The translations under genes and the position numbers were made by a program. The notes beneath the pieces were generated by a model. The model saw only the letters and a list, made by a program, of their open reading frames with translations. It did no database searches and was not told the DNA's origin. DNA of 64,000 nt from Mercurialis annua (taxonomy: Eukaryota > Streptophyta > Magnoliopsida > Malpighiales > Euphorbiaceae): contig NC_065573.1 in NCBI RefSeq assembly GCF_937616625.2, positions 4,231,001 through 4,295,000 on the forward strand. Direction: 5' to 3'. Shown one piece after another: positions 1 to 11,300 of this stretch (position 1 is its first letter; each line of letters starts with the position of its first letter).

Positions 1-40
1 CCCTAGCGCCGGTCGCGATCCATGAAATTGGGTCGTGACA
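1..40 (+). mobile_element. 3' terminus of a 5' LTR, Tekay-like Ty3/gypsy element
   Basis: The first 40 bases are essentially identical to the last 40 bases of the LTR that ends at 8306, including the terminal GGTCGTGACA. A primer-binding site follows at once, so this is the end of the 5' LTR of the element whose 3' LTR is 5504-8306. The rest of this LTR lies upstream of the window. Confidence 0.93.
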
Positions 41-44
41 AAGT

Positions 45-56
45 TGGTATCAGAGC
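45..56 (+). other. Primer-binding site, initiator Met-tRNA type
   Basis: TGGTATCAGAGC lies four bases after the LTR end. This is the usual plant Ty3/gypsy and Ty1/copia primer site, complementary to the 3' end of initiator methionine tRNA. It primes minus-strand DNA synthesis and fixes the left edge of the internal region. Confidence 0.93.
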
Positions 57-396
57 TTTAGTTTCGAACTAAGGCCAATTTTTTGCATGTTATGTGTTTA
101 TCGCTTTAAGGCATGTTAAGTGTTACTGTTGTGTCATAGGATCTACTGCGGAATTAGGATTCAAGTCTTGTCTTTTGAAACGTCATCATTTATTTTCAAA
201 AACGTTCTACCTTCACCTTTAGGAATGTTTGAGTCAGGTATTAAGTGTTACTGATGTTTTATTTTGTGAAGTTATGCTTTACTTTGGGATGTTATTGTTA
301 TTACTTTGGATAAATTGTTGATTTGTGAGCTATTAAATTACACTCTGAGTGTTTCCATGTGGGCATTGTTTGAGATTTGTTGTTTCATTCTTAGGA
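57..396 (+). other. Untranslated leader of the Tekay-like element
   Basis: This T-rich stretch without a coding signal lies between the primer site and the gag start. It holds one exact copy (280-288) and one near copy (302-310) of the word TACTTTGGG that recurs in this element's LTR. It ends in a pyrimidine-rich CATTCTTAG just before the gag ATG at 397, which resembles a splice acceptor, though no donor could be assigned. Confidence 0.6.
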
Positions 397-1660
397 ATGA
401 ATACTCGTTGGCGTGCTGCAGCTCAGGATGAGGCTGAAGCTGACGACGCTATGACGATTGAGGTTGACCACCATGAACTAGAGGTTCAAGTTGGCAGGGG
501 ACGTGCAGGTGGAGTTCAGGCTGGCAGAGGCCGAGCTGGCAGAGGACGTGGTGGCAGAGGACAGGCTACTAGAGGCAGAGGTAGGAGACGTGGTGGTGCA
601 GGCTTTCAGGCACCAGGTGTACCACAAGCTCCTATAGATCCATTTGACTTCACGACGTTTCTAGTTAGGATCACTGCACTCCAGAATAATCAAGTGCAAC
701 TGCAGGCGGTACAGATTGCCATGCAGAACCAGTATGCTATGCTGGGACAGATTGTGCAGCAACAAGTACCCCAGGCTGGTGGTGTTGCAATTGGTGGTGG
801 CGGGACCACTGATAAGGATTTGGTGTTGGCTCATGCGAGGCTAAAGTAGACTAAGTTTTCGGGCGACAGCGATTCCCTAGACTTTCTGGAGGAAGTTGAG
901 CGGAATGCTCAGTGATTGCAGGCTGCTGAGAGGCAGACTGTTATGTTAGTATAAATGTCCTTGAAGGGTCATGCAAGTGATTGGTTTCGTAGTGTCATTC
1001 GTGCTGAAATGGCTACTATTACTTGGGCAGATTTTGTGACTCGATTCAAGAATTTTTACTTGCCTTTTCGGTGACTGAAGGTCATAGAGACAAATTGCTG
1101 GTTTTGAAAAGGGGAGACAAGTCGGTAAACGAGTACACTACTGAGTTTGTGAGGCTGTGTCGTTTTGCCCCAGATCTGCATACTGAGCAGCAGAGGGTGA
1201 ACGATAGCTATGTGAAAGGTTTAGGCTCAGATTTTATCAATCTTCTGACTGAGACAAACAAGGAACTTCCTGTTATAGTGGACAGTTCCCGACGGATGGA
1301 GACAAATTTATTACACTTTGGGAAAATGACTGAGACCAGGAAGGCGGGCGGTGTTGTTCAGAGTAGTAGGCAGCAGAGTGGTAGCAGCAGAGTGGTAGCA
1401 GCAGCTATCAGTCCAAGTCTTCCCGGTACAAGAATAAGAAAGGTGGTGAACGGAGGGGATACCAGCTGTATTCCCATAGTTCTAGCTACAACGGTGGTAG
1501 CCGTAGTTTTGGGCATGGTAGCAGTGGAGCATCCAATGTTCCTTTTTGTCAGAACTGCAGACGCATGCACTTTGGAGTGTGTACAGTAACACCGGGCAGC
1601 TGCTATGCTTGTGGCCAACCGGGCCATTTTGCGAGAGAGTGTCCGACATCTGGCAGCAGG
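397..1660 (+). pseudogene. gag: Broken gag of the Tekay-like chromovirus
   Basis: Gag forms the retrotransposon particle. The likely start is the ATG at 397 (MNTRWRAAAQ), not the upstream ATG at 349. An RG-rich basic segment is followed by a capsid-like region (SLDFLEEVE, then GHASDWFRSV and YTTEFVRLCRFAP). Two cysteine clusters lie at 1547-1642; the second, CYACGQPGHFAREC, is a CX2CX4HX4C zinc knuckle. The reading frame is destroyed by stops at 847-849, 913-915 and 952-954 and by three frameshifts: near 1068, between about 1350 and 1400, and near 1650. After the last shift the sequence is in the same frame as pol, so the original was probably one gag-pol frame. Domain identity is clear; the exact shift points are inferred. 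Confidence 0.87.
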
Positions 1661-1845
1661 TGTCGTCGGCTAGTGTTGCTCAGCCGTCTTTTCAGCAGCA
1701 GAGAACTGCTTTTACTCCTTCGACGGGGTATTCTCAACCCGCCGCTTTGTTTGGTGGCCAGCGGGGCCGTGGCTCAGGAGGACGTGGTTTTGGTGGTCGT
1801 GGTAACGGTTGTAGAGGTTTGGGTAGTTTCAGTTCTGCTCAGGCA

Positions 1846-2199
1846 CCGCAGCAGGGACAGGGTCAGGCTAGAGTGTTTGCTTTGACTCCTCAGGATGCTC
1901 GTGCATCAAACGCCGTGGTGCAAGGTACTATCCCGATTTCTGTTGTAGATGCAGTGGTTTTGTTTGATGCGGATGCAACTCACTCTTTTGTTTCTTCGAG
2001 TTTTGCTGCTAAGTTGAGTGTGACACCATCTAGGTTGCTAGAGCCTTTATATGTATCTACACCTTTGTCTGATTTTGTTGTGGTGGACGTGGTCTATCCG
2101 TCTTGTTCTGTGATTATTCATGGTAGGGATCTTAGAGCTGATTTGATTGTACTTGATGTGTTATCTTTTAATGTTATCTTGGGGATGGATTGGCCTTAA
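1846..2199 (+). pseudogene. Retropepsin-like protease domain, inactivated
   Basis: This is an aspartic protease domain that would cut the gag-pol polyprotein. The translated region contains VVQGTIPISVVDAVVLFDAD and later VILGMDW, which match the protease core of plant chromoviruses. The active site, normally D-[ST]-G-A in LFD.GATHSF, reads D-A-D-A at 1966-1977. The conserved glycine is aspartate, which should abolish activity. An in-frame TAA at 2197-2199 directly follows GMDWP and separates it from the RT region, which stays in the same frame. Confidence 0.85.
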
Positions 2200-3240
2200 C
2201 GAAATTTTGCTTCTATCGATTGTCGAGGGAAGTCGGTTGTGTTTGGGGTTCCTGGTGATGTACCTTTTTCTTTCCATGGGGAGAAGGTGGAGACACCCAA
2301 GAATCTCATTTCGGCGATCAAGGCCAAGCGCATGATGGGCAAGGGTTCCCAGGGTTTCTTAGCGTTGGTTCGTGACTTAGAGGCTGTGGGTGGTGATGTG
2401 CATAGTATTTCGATAGTGAATGAGTTCACTTATGTGTTTCCAGAGGAGTTACATGAATTACCACCTGATCGTAACATTGAGTTCTGTATCGATGTTGCTC
2501 CTGGAACAGCTCCTATTTCGATACCGCCGTATCGGATGGCTCCTGCAGAGCTGAAAGAGCTGAAGGAACAGTTACAGGAATTGCTGGATAGTGGTTTTAT
2601 CAGACCGAGTACTTCTCCGTTGGGTGCTCCTGTGTTGTTTGTCAAGAAGAAGGAGGGGTCTTTTCGGCTGTGTATTGACTACAGACAGCTGAACAAAGTT
2701 ACTATCGAGAACAGTTATCCTCTTCCTCGTATTGATGATTTGTTCGACCAGTTGGAGGGTGCTAAGTGCTTTTCGAAGATTGACTTGAAATTCGGGTATC
2801 ATCAACTTCAGATTCGTGATGTCGATGTGCCTAAGACTGCTTTCAGAACGCGTTATGGGCATTTCGAGTTTCTGGTCATGTCTTTTGGGTTAAGTAACGC
2901 ACCAGCAGCGTTTATGGATATGATGAACCAGGTATTCAAGCCGTTTCTGGATCAGTTCGTTATTGTGTTTATTGACGACATACTGATTTACTCTCGGAGT
3001 GAGGAGGAGTATGCTTTCCACTTGAGGACAATACTGCAGACTTTGCATGAGCATCAGCTGTATGCTAAGTTCTCGAAGTGCGAATTCTGGCTGGATCAAG
3101 TTACTTTCTTAGGACACGTGGTGTCAAAGGATGGGAACAAGGTTGATCCGACGAAGATTGAGGCGGTTATGGATTGGCAGAGGCCGAGGTCAGTCAACCA
3201 GATCAGAAGTTTTCTGGGGTTAGCTGGCTGTTATCGTTAG
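2200..3240 (+). pseudogene. pol: Reverse transcriptase domain of the Tekay-like pol
   Basis: This is the longest open stretch of the pol remnant, in the same frame as the protease. After a linker ([14 protein letters not shown]) the RT core shows [82 protein letters not shown], and the catalytic FIDD box with aspartates at 2974-2979. The sequence [11 protein letters not shown] and the start of the connection segment follow. All RT catalytic aspartates that I can place are present. The frame closes at TAG 3238-3240, where the family normally has an arginine or glutamine codon, so this is one damaged polyprotein and not a separate gene. Confidence 0.92.
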
Positions 3241-3849
3241 TTTGTGCAGGATTTCTTTAGAATATTTGCACCGTTGACAAAACTGACACAGAAGGGTGTT
3301 AAGTTTGAGTGGACTGACAAGTGCGAGGCGAGCTTTGAGAAACTCAAAGAGATTTTGACTACAACTCATGTGTTGGCGTTGCCATCTGCCATTGAGGGGT
3401 TCAGTGTGTATTGTGATGCTTCTCGTATCGGTTTGGGTTGCGTTCTGATGCAACATGGTAAGGTGATTTCCTATGCTTCTCGCCAGCTGAAGAAGCATGT
3501 GGTGAATTATCCTACTCATGATCTGGAGTTAGCAGCTGTGGTTTTTGCTCCTATGATTTGGAGACACTATTTGTACGGTGCGACTTGCGAGATCTTTATT
3601 AATCATAAGAGTCTGAAGTACATCTTTGATCAGCGGGCGTTAAATCTGAGACAGCGGAGATGGTTGGAATTACTGAAAGACTACGATTGTTCTATTCAGT
3701 ATCATCCGGGTAAGGCTAATGTGGTAGCCGATGCGTTGAGTCGCAAGTCTTCGGGCAGTTTGGTCCATATTTCTGAGGTTGGGCGGAGACCCATGGTTCA
3801 TGAGTGGCATAGTTTGTTAGCTTCAGGATTCGGTTTTCAAGTTTCGTAG
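3241..3849 (+). pseudogene. RNase H domain of the Tekay-like pol, catalytic residue altered
   Basis: This continues in the RT frame. It starts with the connection region ([19 protein letters not shown]) and leads into RNase H, which degrades the RNA strand during reverse transcription. The first catalytic aspartate is in VYCDAS (codon 3415-3417) and the glutamate is in THDLELAAV. The conserved TDH of [10 protein letters not shown] reads INH: codon 3601-3603 is AAT instead of GAT, which is expected to abolish activity. The change is a G-to-A transition. The last aspartate, in VVADALSRK, is present. A stop TAG at 3847-3849 breaks the frame before integrase. Confidence 0.88.
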
Positions 3850-4776
3850 AGGGGTTGTTTGTTGGCACAGTTGCAAGTGCAACCGGTTTTGATTGATAGG
3901 ATCAAAGCTTCACAAGCTGAGGATCCACAATTGAAACGGATCATGGATGAGATCCATTTGGATGGGAATTTCGAGTTTGTTCTAGCGGATGGAGTTCTCA
4001 GGTATGGTTCTCGACTGTGTGTTCCGGATTTCGATGGTTTGAGTGACCAGATTCTGGAGGAAGCACACAAGTCAGCATACAATGTTCATCCGGGTTCTAT
4101 CAAGATGTATCATGATCTCTAGGGTATATACTGGTGGAGCGGAATAAAAAAGGACGTTGCTGAGTTCGTGTCTAAGTGTTTGACTTGCCAGCAGGTAAAG
4201 TTAGAACATCAGAGACCGTTTGGATATCTGCAGTCGCTACCTATTCCAGAGTGGAAATGGGAGTGTATCTCTATAGATTTCATGGTGGGTTTACCACGTA
4301 ACCGACAGGGGTATGATTCGATTTGGGTGATAGTTGACCGTTTGACCAAGTCAGCTCACTTCTTACTGATCAAGGTGACTTATCAGGCTTCGAAGTTGGC
4401 ACAGTTGTACATCGATCGGATTGTTAGTCTCCATGGTGTACCAATGTCGATAGTTTCGGACAGAGGTTCGATTTTCACCTCTCGTTTTTGATAGGCATTG
4501 TAGGAATCTTTGGGTTCGAAGCTGGATTTCAGTACTGCATTTCATCCTCAGACTGACGGTCAGTCTGAGAGGACGATTCAAACTTTGGAGGACATGCTCA
4601 GGATGTGTGTTCTGGATTTTCAGGGTAGCTGGGATACTCATTTTCCTTTGATTGAGTTTTCCTACAACAACAGTTATCACGCTAGTATTGAGATGGCACC
4701 ATATGAGGCTTTGTATGGGCGCAAGTGTCGATCTCCTATCTGTTGGGGAGAGGTCGGCGAGCGTAAACTTTCTTGA
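3850..4776 (+). pseudogene. Integrase domain of the Tekay-like pol, split by stops
   Basis: Integrase inserts the cDNA into the genome. The N-terminal zinc domain is visible as AHKSAYNVHPGSIKMYHDL followed by CLTCQQVK (H-H-C-C). The catalytic core has aspartates at 4276-4278 (SIDFMVGLP) and 4459-4461 (VSDRGS) and glutamate at 4567-4569 (TDGQSER), so D,D-35-E spacing is kept. Stops interrupt it at 4120-4122 (TAG, after YHDL), 4489-4491 (TGA where the family has tryptophan in SRFW) and 4774-4776. All pieces stay in one frame, so the damage is point mutation and not indel. Confidence 0.9.
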
Positions 4777-5313
4777 GCGGAGATCATCCAGATTACCTCT
4801 AAGAAGGTACCTTTGATCAAGCGTAGGCTTGAGGCTGCTTTTAGTCGGCACAAGAGTTATGATGATCTTAAGCGGAAGGATTTTGAGTTTCAGGTTGGCG
4901 ACTACGTATTTCTTCAGGTTTCGCCAATGAAAGACGTTGTGCATTTTGGTGTTAAAGGGAAATTAGCACCGAGGTTTGTTGGTCCGTATGAAATCTTAGA
5001 GAGAGTTGGAGCAGTTGCTTATCGTTTGGCGTTGCCGCCAGACATGTTATTGGTGCATCCAGTGTTCCATATTTCGATGTTGCAAAAGTGCATTTCTGAT
5101 CCTTCTCAAGTGATTGTACCACAGAGTGTTGAGTTTGACCAAAAGCTCTCTTATGAGGAACAACCTGTTGAGATTATCGATACCCAGGTGCGTAGGTTAC
5201 GGAACAAGGAGATTCCGATGGTCAAGGTTCTGTGGCAGAATCACTCTATAGAAGAATGCACTTGGGAGACGGAGTCCGACATGAGGAACCGTTATCCTTT
5301 CTTCTTTCCTTGA
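4777..5313 (+). pseudogene. Integrase C-terminus with GPY/F module and chromodomain
   Basis: This continues the pol frame to the natural stop at 5311-5313. The segment GKLAPRFVGPYEILERVG is the GPY/F module. Downstream, VEIIDTQVRRLRNKEIPMVK, then VLWQNHSIEECTWETE and DMRNRYPFFF form the divergent chromodomain typical of the Tekay/Del lineage. In chromoviruses this domain is linked to targeting of heterochromatin. It is the main reason for placing the element in Tekay. The stretch has no stop of its own, but it is cut off from the upstream frame. Confidence 0.86.
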
Positions 5314-5490
5314 GGTACGTTGGATTTGTTGGTTGCTTTTATGCTATGTTAGTACTTTGGGTTATGTGTTTATTTTATGTGTTACTAGGTGTTTGATATT
5401 TTGGGCATTGTACTAGGTGCATTACTTTCGTGTGTTTATGTGACTTGTTGCTTAGTGTCGTTGTTGTAAAATCGAGGACGATTTTGTTTT
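5314..5490 (+). other. 3' untranslated region of the Tekay-like element
   Basis: This T-rich stretch between the pol stop and the polypurine tract has no coding signal. It contains one exact TACTTTGGG (5353-5361) and the motif ATCGAGGACGAT at 5471-5482. The same motif stands just before the polypurine tract of element A (20516-20527), which suggests a shared cis-acting site. Confidence 0.6.
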
Positions 5491-5503
5491 GAGTTGGGGA
5501 GAA
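5491..5503 (+). other. Polypurine tract
   Basis: GAGTTGGGGAGAA lies directly before the LTR start TGTAACACCCCG. It is the expected plus-strand primer site and confirms 5504 as the LTR start. Confidence 0.8.
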
Positions 5504-8306
5504 TGTAACACCCCGTATTTTTCTAACTTGTTCCGTTAAGCCTAAACGGTACCTTGAGTTTGTTTGAGTGGTTCGACCACTTAGATTCGCGTTCCGAAGG
5601 TTCCAAACTTTTTAAAATGTGTTTTAAGATGTATTAGAAGTAGTCTCGGAGTTTGAAACGTTTTCGATTTGAATTTCAAAACTCAAATTTTCATCGAGGC
5701 AGTAGCATTTCGCGGCGCGACATGCCTGAATCGCAGGCGCGATTCATGTATTGCGGGCGCTATGGAGGTGTAGCGGACGCGACGCGTGCACTGTTCAGTT
5801 CGTTGATTTCTATTTAAACTCACCTAATTCGACCTAATCTGATATTACACTTTCTCTAAAATCCTAAAACGACAGTAGCACTTCTCTTAGTCATTCTCTA
5901 TCATTCCTAAGCCTATTTTTATCGATTGTAAGTATTTCTAATCCTCTTCTTATGGTTTAATCCATTGTTTATCATTCCTATCAATTATAAATTCATTATC
6001 CATCGTATGGATTGATTGTAGGCTGATTTTGGATCTATATTTTTTGAGTTTTCTCTTGATTGTTGTCCTTAATCTATTCTAAAAGGTTATTGGCTCTAAA
6101 CCCTTATTATGATTTGTAGAGATTGCTAGTTGATGTGTTAATTCAATACCTTGGATGCCTTGATCGTATTTTTTGTGTTGCTATGATTTATAAATTTTGG
6201 AAATTTTGATTTGAGGATATATAAGTCTCTTTGTTTTCATTTGTACTTTGGGTGGTTTGGTTTTGATGATACAATTGATAGACTTATCGAATTGCTAAAG
6301 ATTTTGGGTTATAAAAATTGTTTTGATTGTTGTTTAAAAATCTGGAAATTTCATAAAAGCTAATCTTAGGTTGTTTAGACATCAAACGTACTTTGGGTAT
6401 ATTGGGGGAATCTTGTGAAAGGATTAAAGTATCGTTTGACTTATGTTTTTGATTTAAAATTATGTTTTGGTTACACACTAAAATCTGGAAATTTCTTTCA
6501 AAGGGGTAATACGTTGATAAATAGGAACTAATACATGGAGTGTGTTGAAGTAATCGGCTAAAGCCAAATCATAGTTTGATTAAGGTTTTACAAAGGTTTA
6601 AATTCGATGTTTCGAATGAGTAACTTGCTGGAAATTACTTTAAAGTTGATTTAAAGTAATTAAGATGCTACTTTGGGTGAGGATGGGTTAAAGGGCTTAA
6701 CTAACGTTTTGACCTAATGTTTAAGGCGTATTTAAAATGGTTTTTATCAAATATAAGATTGATTTATATCTTGTTTAAAATGAGGTTTAAACATATTAAA
6801 AGGATGTTGGTCTTATTTTGCGGTTAACATTGGTTAAATGAGTTATAAGGCATGAAAGGTTTATATGGGTTGTTATGTGTTGATTGAACTAATTTAGTTT
6901 CAAGTTGATACTTTAGAGATATCGAATCTTATTGATCCTATTAAGGTGGAATGTTAAGTGTACTTCGGGTGCTACTCGTCAAGTGATGGCAAGCTTATTT
7001 GGATTATTGTTTTCTATTATTTCGTGGCATTATTAAGTCACGGTGCGAGTTCTTATTTAAAATAACTTTGGTTTCATTTAAGGTTTGATTTAAGACTTTG
7101 GTTTTTAAACTTTGATTTATGGTTGGGTCGGGTTTGACGTGGTCTCCCGACATGTTGTGTTGAGCTATACTGCAGTAAGGCTAACACACTACTTTGGGAA
7201 CTGTACTTGTTTTAAAAGGACTATATAAGTATTTAAGTACTTTGGTTTTGTTTTGAAAGATAAGATTTGACCTAAGCATAACTTGCCTTCTATGTTAATT
7301 GGTTGCATAAATACTTGGTTGTACTTTGGTTACCTTGTTTGATTCTTTGGTTGCGTTGTGAAATGCTAGTCCTATATGGAATCTAGTATTCTTAGAGTTA
7401 GGGGTTGTTCGGATTTTGACTTATATAATGTTTTAGACCAGTCGACTGCTCGTGCTTCAGAGTCTACGCAGGGTTAGCTGTTTGCCAAGATTCACGTGGA
7501 TAAGCAAGCAGTGAGTTTGTAGTGTTGATTACCGCTTTATTAAGTACCGCACATTATTTTAGTATATCAAATGTTTGTGAACTATTTTAAGGATAATGGA
7601 TCTGGATTGAAACGAGCTACTCGATAGGCTTGTATCGAGACTGCGTGCACCGGTAAGTACTTCGGGATTGGCTGACCAATGTCTGGCCTATTTTGGGAAT
7701 CGATGAGGATTTGTTCCCATCTACTTTGGGTTAAATACTTTGGGATTTCATTTCAATACTGTTTTCCATAGTCAAATATATGCATTAGTATAAAAGGATT
7801 TGCTTTAAGAGTTTTAAACATAATAAATGTAAATAGCATTATGAACTCATCTCAGTATATCTGACCCCGTAGTTTTCCAAATTTTCCAGGCTTATGATTT
7901 TGAGAGCGTTGGTCATCTCCGATCTTTTTATTCCTCAGAGGTCTTTTTATGTTATCAGACTAGTCAACTGTTTTACCTCTGAGACCGCAGTAGAACTAGT
8001 TGTCTCTATTATTGTACTTTGGTTTGTCGTAGTGGTACGACTTTTATATTATTATACTATGGCATGTTACATTGGATTATAAATATATGAGGCATGTTTC
8101 ATAGTTTCGAATTACTATTAAGTTATTATTTTAGAACTGCTATATAAGTTGTTAGATTTAGGTTGAAGTCTCGGTTGCCCCCGAGCATTGGTTTTCTTGC
8201 AGGTTCATATTTAATTTAAGGCTATCCGCGAGGCTTGCCACGGGTTTTGGTACGACCATACCCATACCCTAGCGCCGGTCGCGATCCATGAAATTGGGTC
8301 GTGACA
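5504..8306 (+). mobile_element. 3' LTR of the Tekay-like element (2803 bp)
   Basis: The LTR starts TGTAACACCCCG after the polypurine tract and ends GGTCGTGACA, matching bases 1-40. A CpG-rich palindromic segment lies at 5707-5795, followed by a TATA-like TATTTAAAC at 5811-5819. Downstream come a G-box (CACGTG) near 7493 and the block CTCAGTATATCTGACCCC around 7851-7868, which is shared with the other Tekay-like LTRs here. The word TACTTTGGG recurs six times exactly (6244, 6389, 6669, 7190, 7722, 7736). Satellite begins at the next base. TTTCG at 8307-8311 would be the right-hand target duplicate, but the left copy lies outside the window. Confidence 0.93.
5811..5819 (+). promoter_or_regulatory. 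TATA-like core promoter element in the Tekay-like LTR
   Basis: TATTTAAAC lies about 300 bp into the LTR, just after the CpG-rich palindromic segment. The solo LTR of the same family has its TATA box at the corresponding place (near 48020), which supports this as the U3 promoter. No transcription data are available from sequence alone. Confidence 0.4.
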
Positions 8307-11300
8307 TTTCGTAACGTTTCAAACGTTTGGTTTTATTTCGTAACGTTTGCAAACATTTGGCTTAAATCGGTAAAAAGGGGGAACATTTAGATTTGTTTTG
8401 CAACGTTTGTAAACGTTTGGCTTAAATTGCTAAAAAGGCGAAACGTTTGGTTTGTTTCGTAACGTTTAGCTGAAATCGCTAAAACGGTGAATGTTTGGAT
8501 TCATTTCGAAACGTTTATAAGCGTTCGGCTTAAATCACTAAAAAGGTGAATCGTTTGGAATTGTTTCGTAACGTTAGTAAACATTTGCCTTAAATCGCTA
8601 AAAAGCTGAAACGCTTGGATTTGTTTCATAACGTTTGTAAATGTTTGGCTTAAATTACTACAAAGGTGAAACGCTTGAATTTGTGTCCAAACGTTTGGCT
8701 TAAGTTGCTAAAAAGGTGAAACGCTTGGATTTGTTTCGTAACGTTTGTAAACGTTTGGCATAAATTGCTAAAAAGGTGAAGCATTTGGATTTACTTCGTT
8801 ACGTTTGTAAACGTTTGGCTTAAATCGCTAAAAAGGCCAAACGTTTGGATTTGCTTCGTAACGTTTTTAAACGTTTGGCTTAAATCGCTAAAAAGGCAAA
8901 ACGTTTGGTTTTTTTCGTAGCTTTTGTAAAAATTTGGCTTAAATCGCAAAAATGGGAAAAAGTTTGGATTTATTTCATGAAGTTTGTAAATGTTTGGCTT
9001 AAATCGCTAAAAAGGTGAAACGTTTGGTTTTGTTTCGTAACGTTTGTAAAAATTCGGCTTAAATCGCTAAAAAGGTGAAACGTTTGGATTTGTTTCGTAA
9101 CGTTTGTAAATGTTTTGCTTTAATTGCTAAAAAGGTGAAACGCTTGGATTTGTTTCATAACGTTTGTAAATGTTTGACTTAAATTTCTAAAAAAGTAAAA
9201 TGCTTGGATTTGTTTCGTAACGTTTTTAAACATTTTGTTTTGTTTCGTAACATTTGGCTTAAATGGCTAAAAAGGTAAAACGCTTGGATTTGTTTCGTAA
9301 CGTTTTTAAACATTTGGCAAAAATCGCTAAAAAGGTGAAATGTTTGGTTTTGTTTCGTAACGTTTGTTAACGTTCCGCTTAAATCGCTAAAAAAGTGAAA
9401 CGTTTGGATTTGTTTCGTAACGTTTGTAAACATTTTGCTTTAATTGCTAAAAAGGTGAAACGCTTGGATTTGTTTCATAACGTTTGTAAACGTTTGACTT
9501 AAATTTCTAAAAAGGAAAAACACTTGGATTTGTTTCGTAACGTTTGTAAACGTTTGGTTGTAATTGCTAAAAAGATGAAACAATTGAATTCGTTTCTTAA
9601 CCTTTGTAAACATTTGGCTTAAATCGCTAAAAAGGTGAAACGTTTGGATTTATTTCGTAAAGTTCGTAAACGTTTGGCTTAAATCGCTATGAAGGTGAAA
9701 CATTTGGATTTGTTTCATAACGTTTGTAAACGTTTGGTTTCAATCGCTAAAAAGGTGAAACGTTTGGATTTGTTTCGTAACGTTTGTAAACGTTTGGTTT
9801 CAATCGCTAAAAAGGGGAAACGTTTGGATTTGTATCGTAACGTTTGTAAACGTTTGGCATAAATCGCTAAAAAGCTGAAATATTTTGATATGTTTCGTAA
9901 TGTTTTAAACTTTTGGCTTAAATCGCTAAAATGGGGAAACGTCTGTAAACGTCTGTAAACGTTTGGCTTAAATTGCTAAAAAGGTGAAATGTTTGGTTTT
10001 GTTTCGTAACGTTTGTTAACGTTCGGCTTAAATTGCTAAATAGGAGAAACGTTTAGATTTGTTTTGTAACGTTTTTAAATGTTTGGCTTAAATTGCTAAA
10101 ATGGTGAAATGTTTGGATTTTTTTCGTAACGTTTGTAAACGTTTGACTTAAACTGCTAAAAAGGAGAAATGCTTGGATTTGTATCGTAACGTTTGTAAAC
10201 GTTTGGCTTAAATTGCAAAAAAGGTGAAACACTTGGATTTGTTTCGAAACGTTTGTAAACGTTTGGCTTAAATTGCTAAAAAGGTGAAACGCTTGGTTTT
10301 GTTTCGTAACGTTTGAAACGTTTAGTTTTGTTTCGTAAATTTGTAAACATTTGGCTTAAATAGCAATAAAGGTAAACGTTTGGCTTCAATTTAAATGTTT
10401 GGCTTAAATTCCTAAAAAGGTGAAACGTTTGGATTTGTTTTGTAATGTTTGTAAACGTTTTGCTTAAATCGCTAAAATGGTGAAACGTTTGGATTGGATT
10501 TCTTTCGTAACGTTTCTAAACGTTTTCCTTAAATCGCTAAAAATGTGAAACGTTTGGATTTATTTCGTAACGTTTCTAAACGTTTGACTTAAATCGCTAA
10601 AAATGGGAAACGTTTGGTTATGTTTCGTAACATTTGTAAACATTTGGCCTAAATCGCTAAAAAAGGGAAACGTTTAAATTTGTTTCGAAACGTTTATAAA
10701 CGTTTGGCTTAAATCGCTAAAAAGATGAAACATTTGGGTTTGTTTCCTAGCTTTTGTAAACGGTTGGCTTAAATCGCTAAAAATGTGAAACGTTTGGATT
10801 TGTTTCGTAACGTTTGTAAACGTTTTGATTTGTTTTGTAACGTTTGTAAACGTTTAGCTTCAATCACTAAATAGGTGAGAAGTTTTGATTTGTTTGGTAA
10901 TCTTTATAAACGTTTGGCTTAAACTGCTAAAAAGGTGAAACGCTTGGTTTTGTTTCGTAACCTTTGTAAACGTTTGGCTTAAATCGCTAAAAAAGTGAAA
11001 CGTTTGGATTTGTTTTGTAACGTTTATAAATGTTTGGTTTTGTTTCGTAATGTTTGTAAACGTTATAAAACAAATCCAAGCGTTGAACCTTTTTAACAAT
11101 TTAATCTAAACGTTTACAAATGTTACGAAACAAATCCAAACGTTTCACTTTTTTAGCGATTTAAGCCAAACAAACACGCTACGAAACAAATCGAAACGCT
11201 TCCCCATTTTAGCGATTTAAGCCAAACGTTTACAAAGGTTATGAAACAAAACCAAACGTTTCACCTTTTTAGCGATTTAAGCCAAACGTTGACAAACATT

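Noticed and set aside
45..56. tRNA gene near the TGGTATCAGAGC sites
   Set aside because: Only the short primer-complementary word is present; there is no tRNA cloverleaf around any of the sites.
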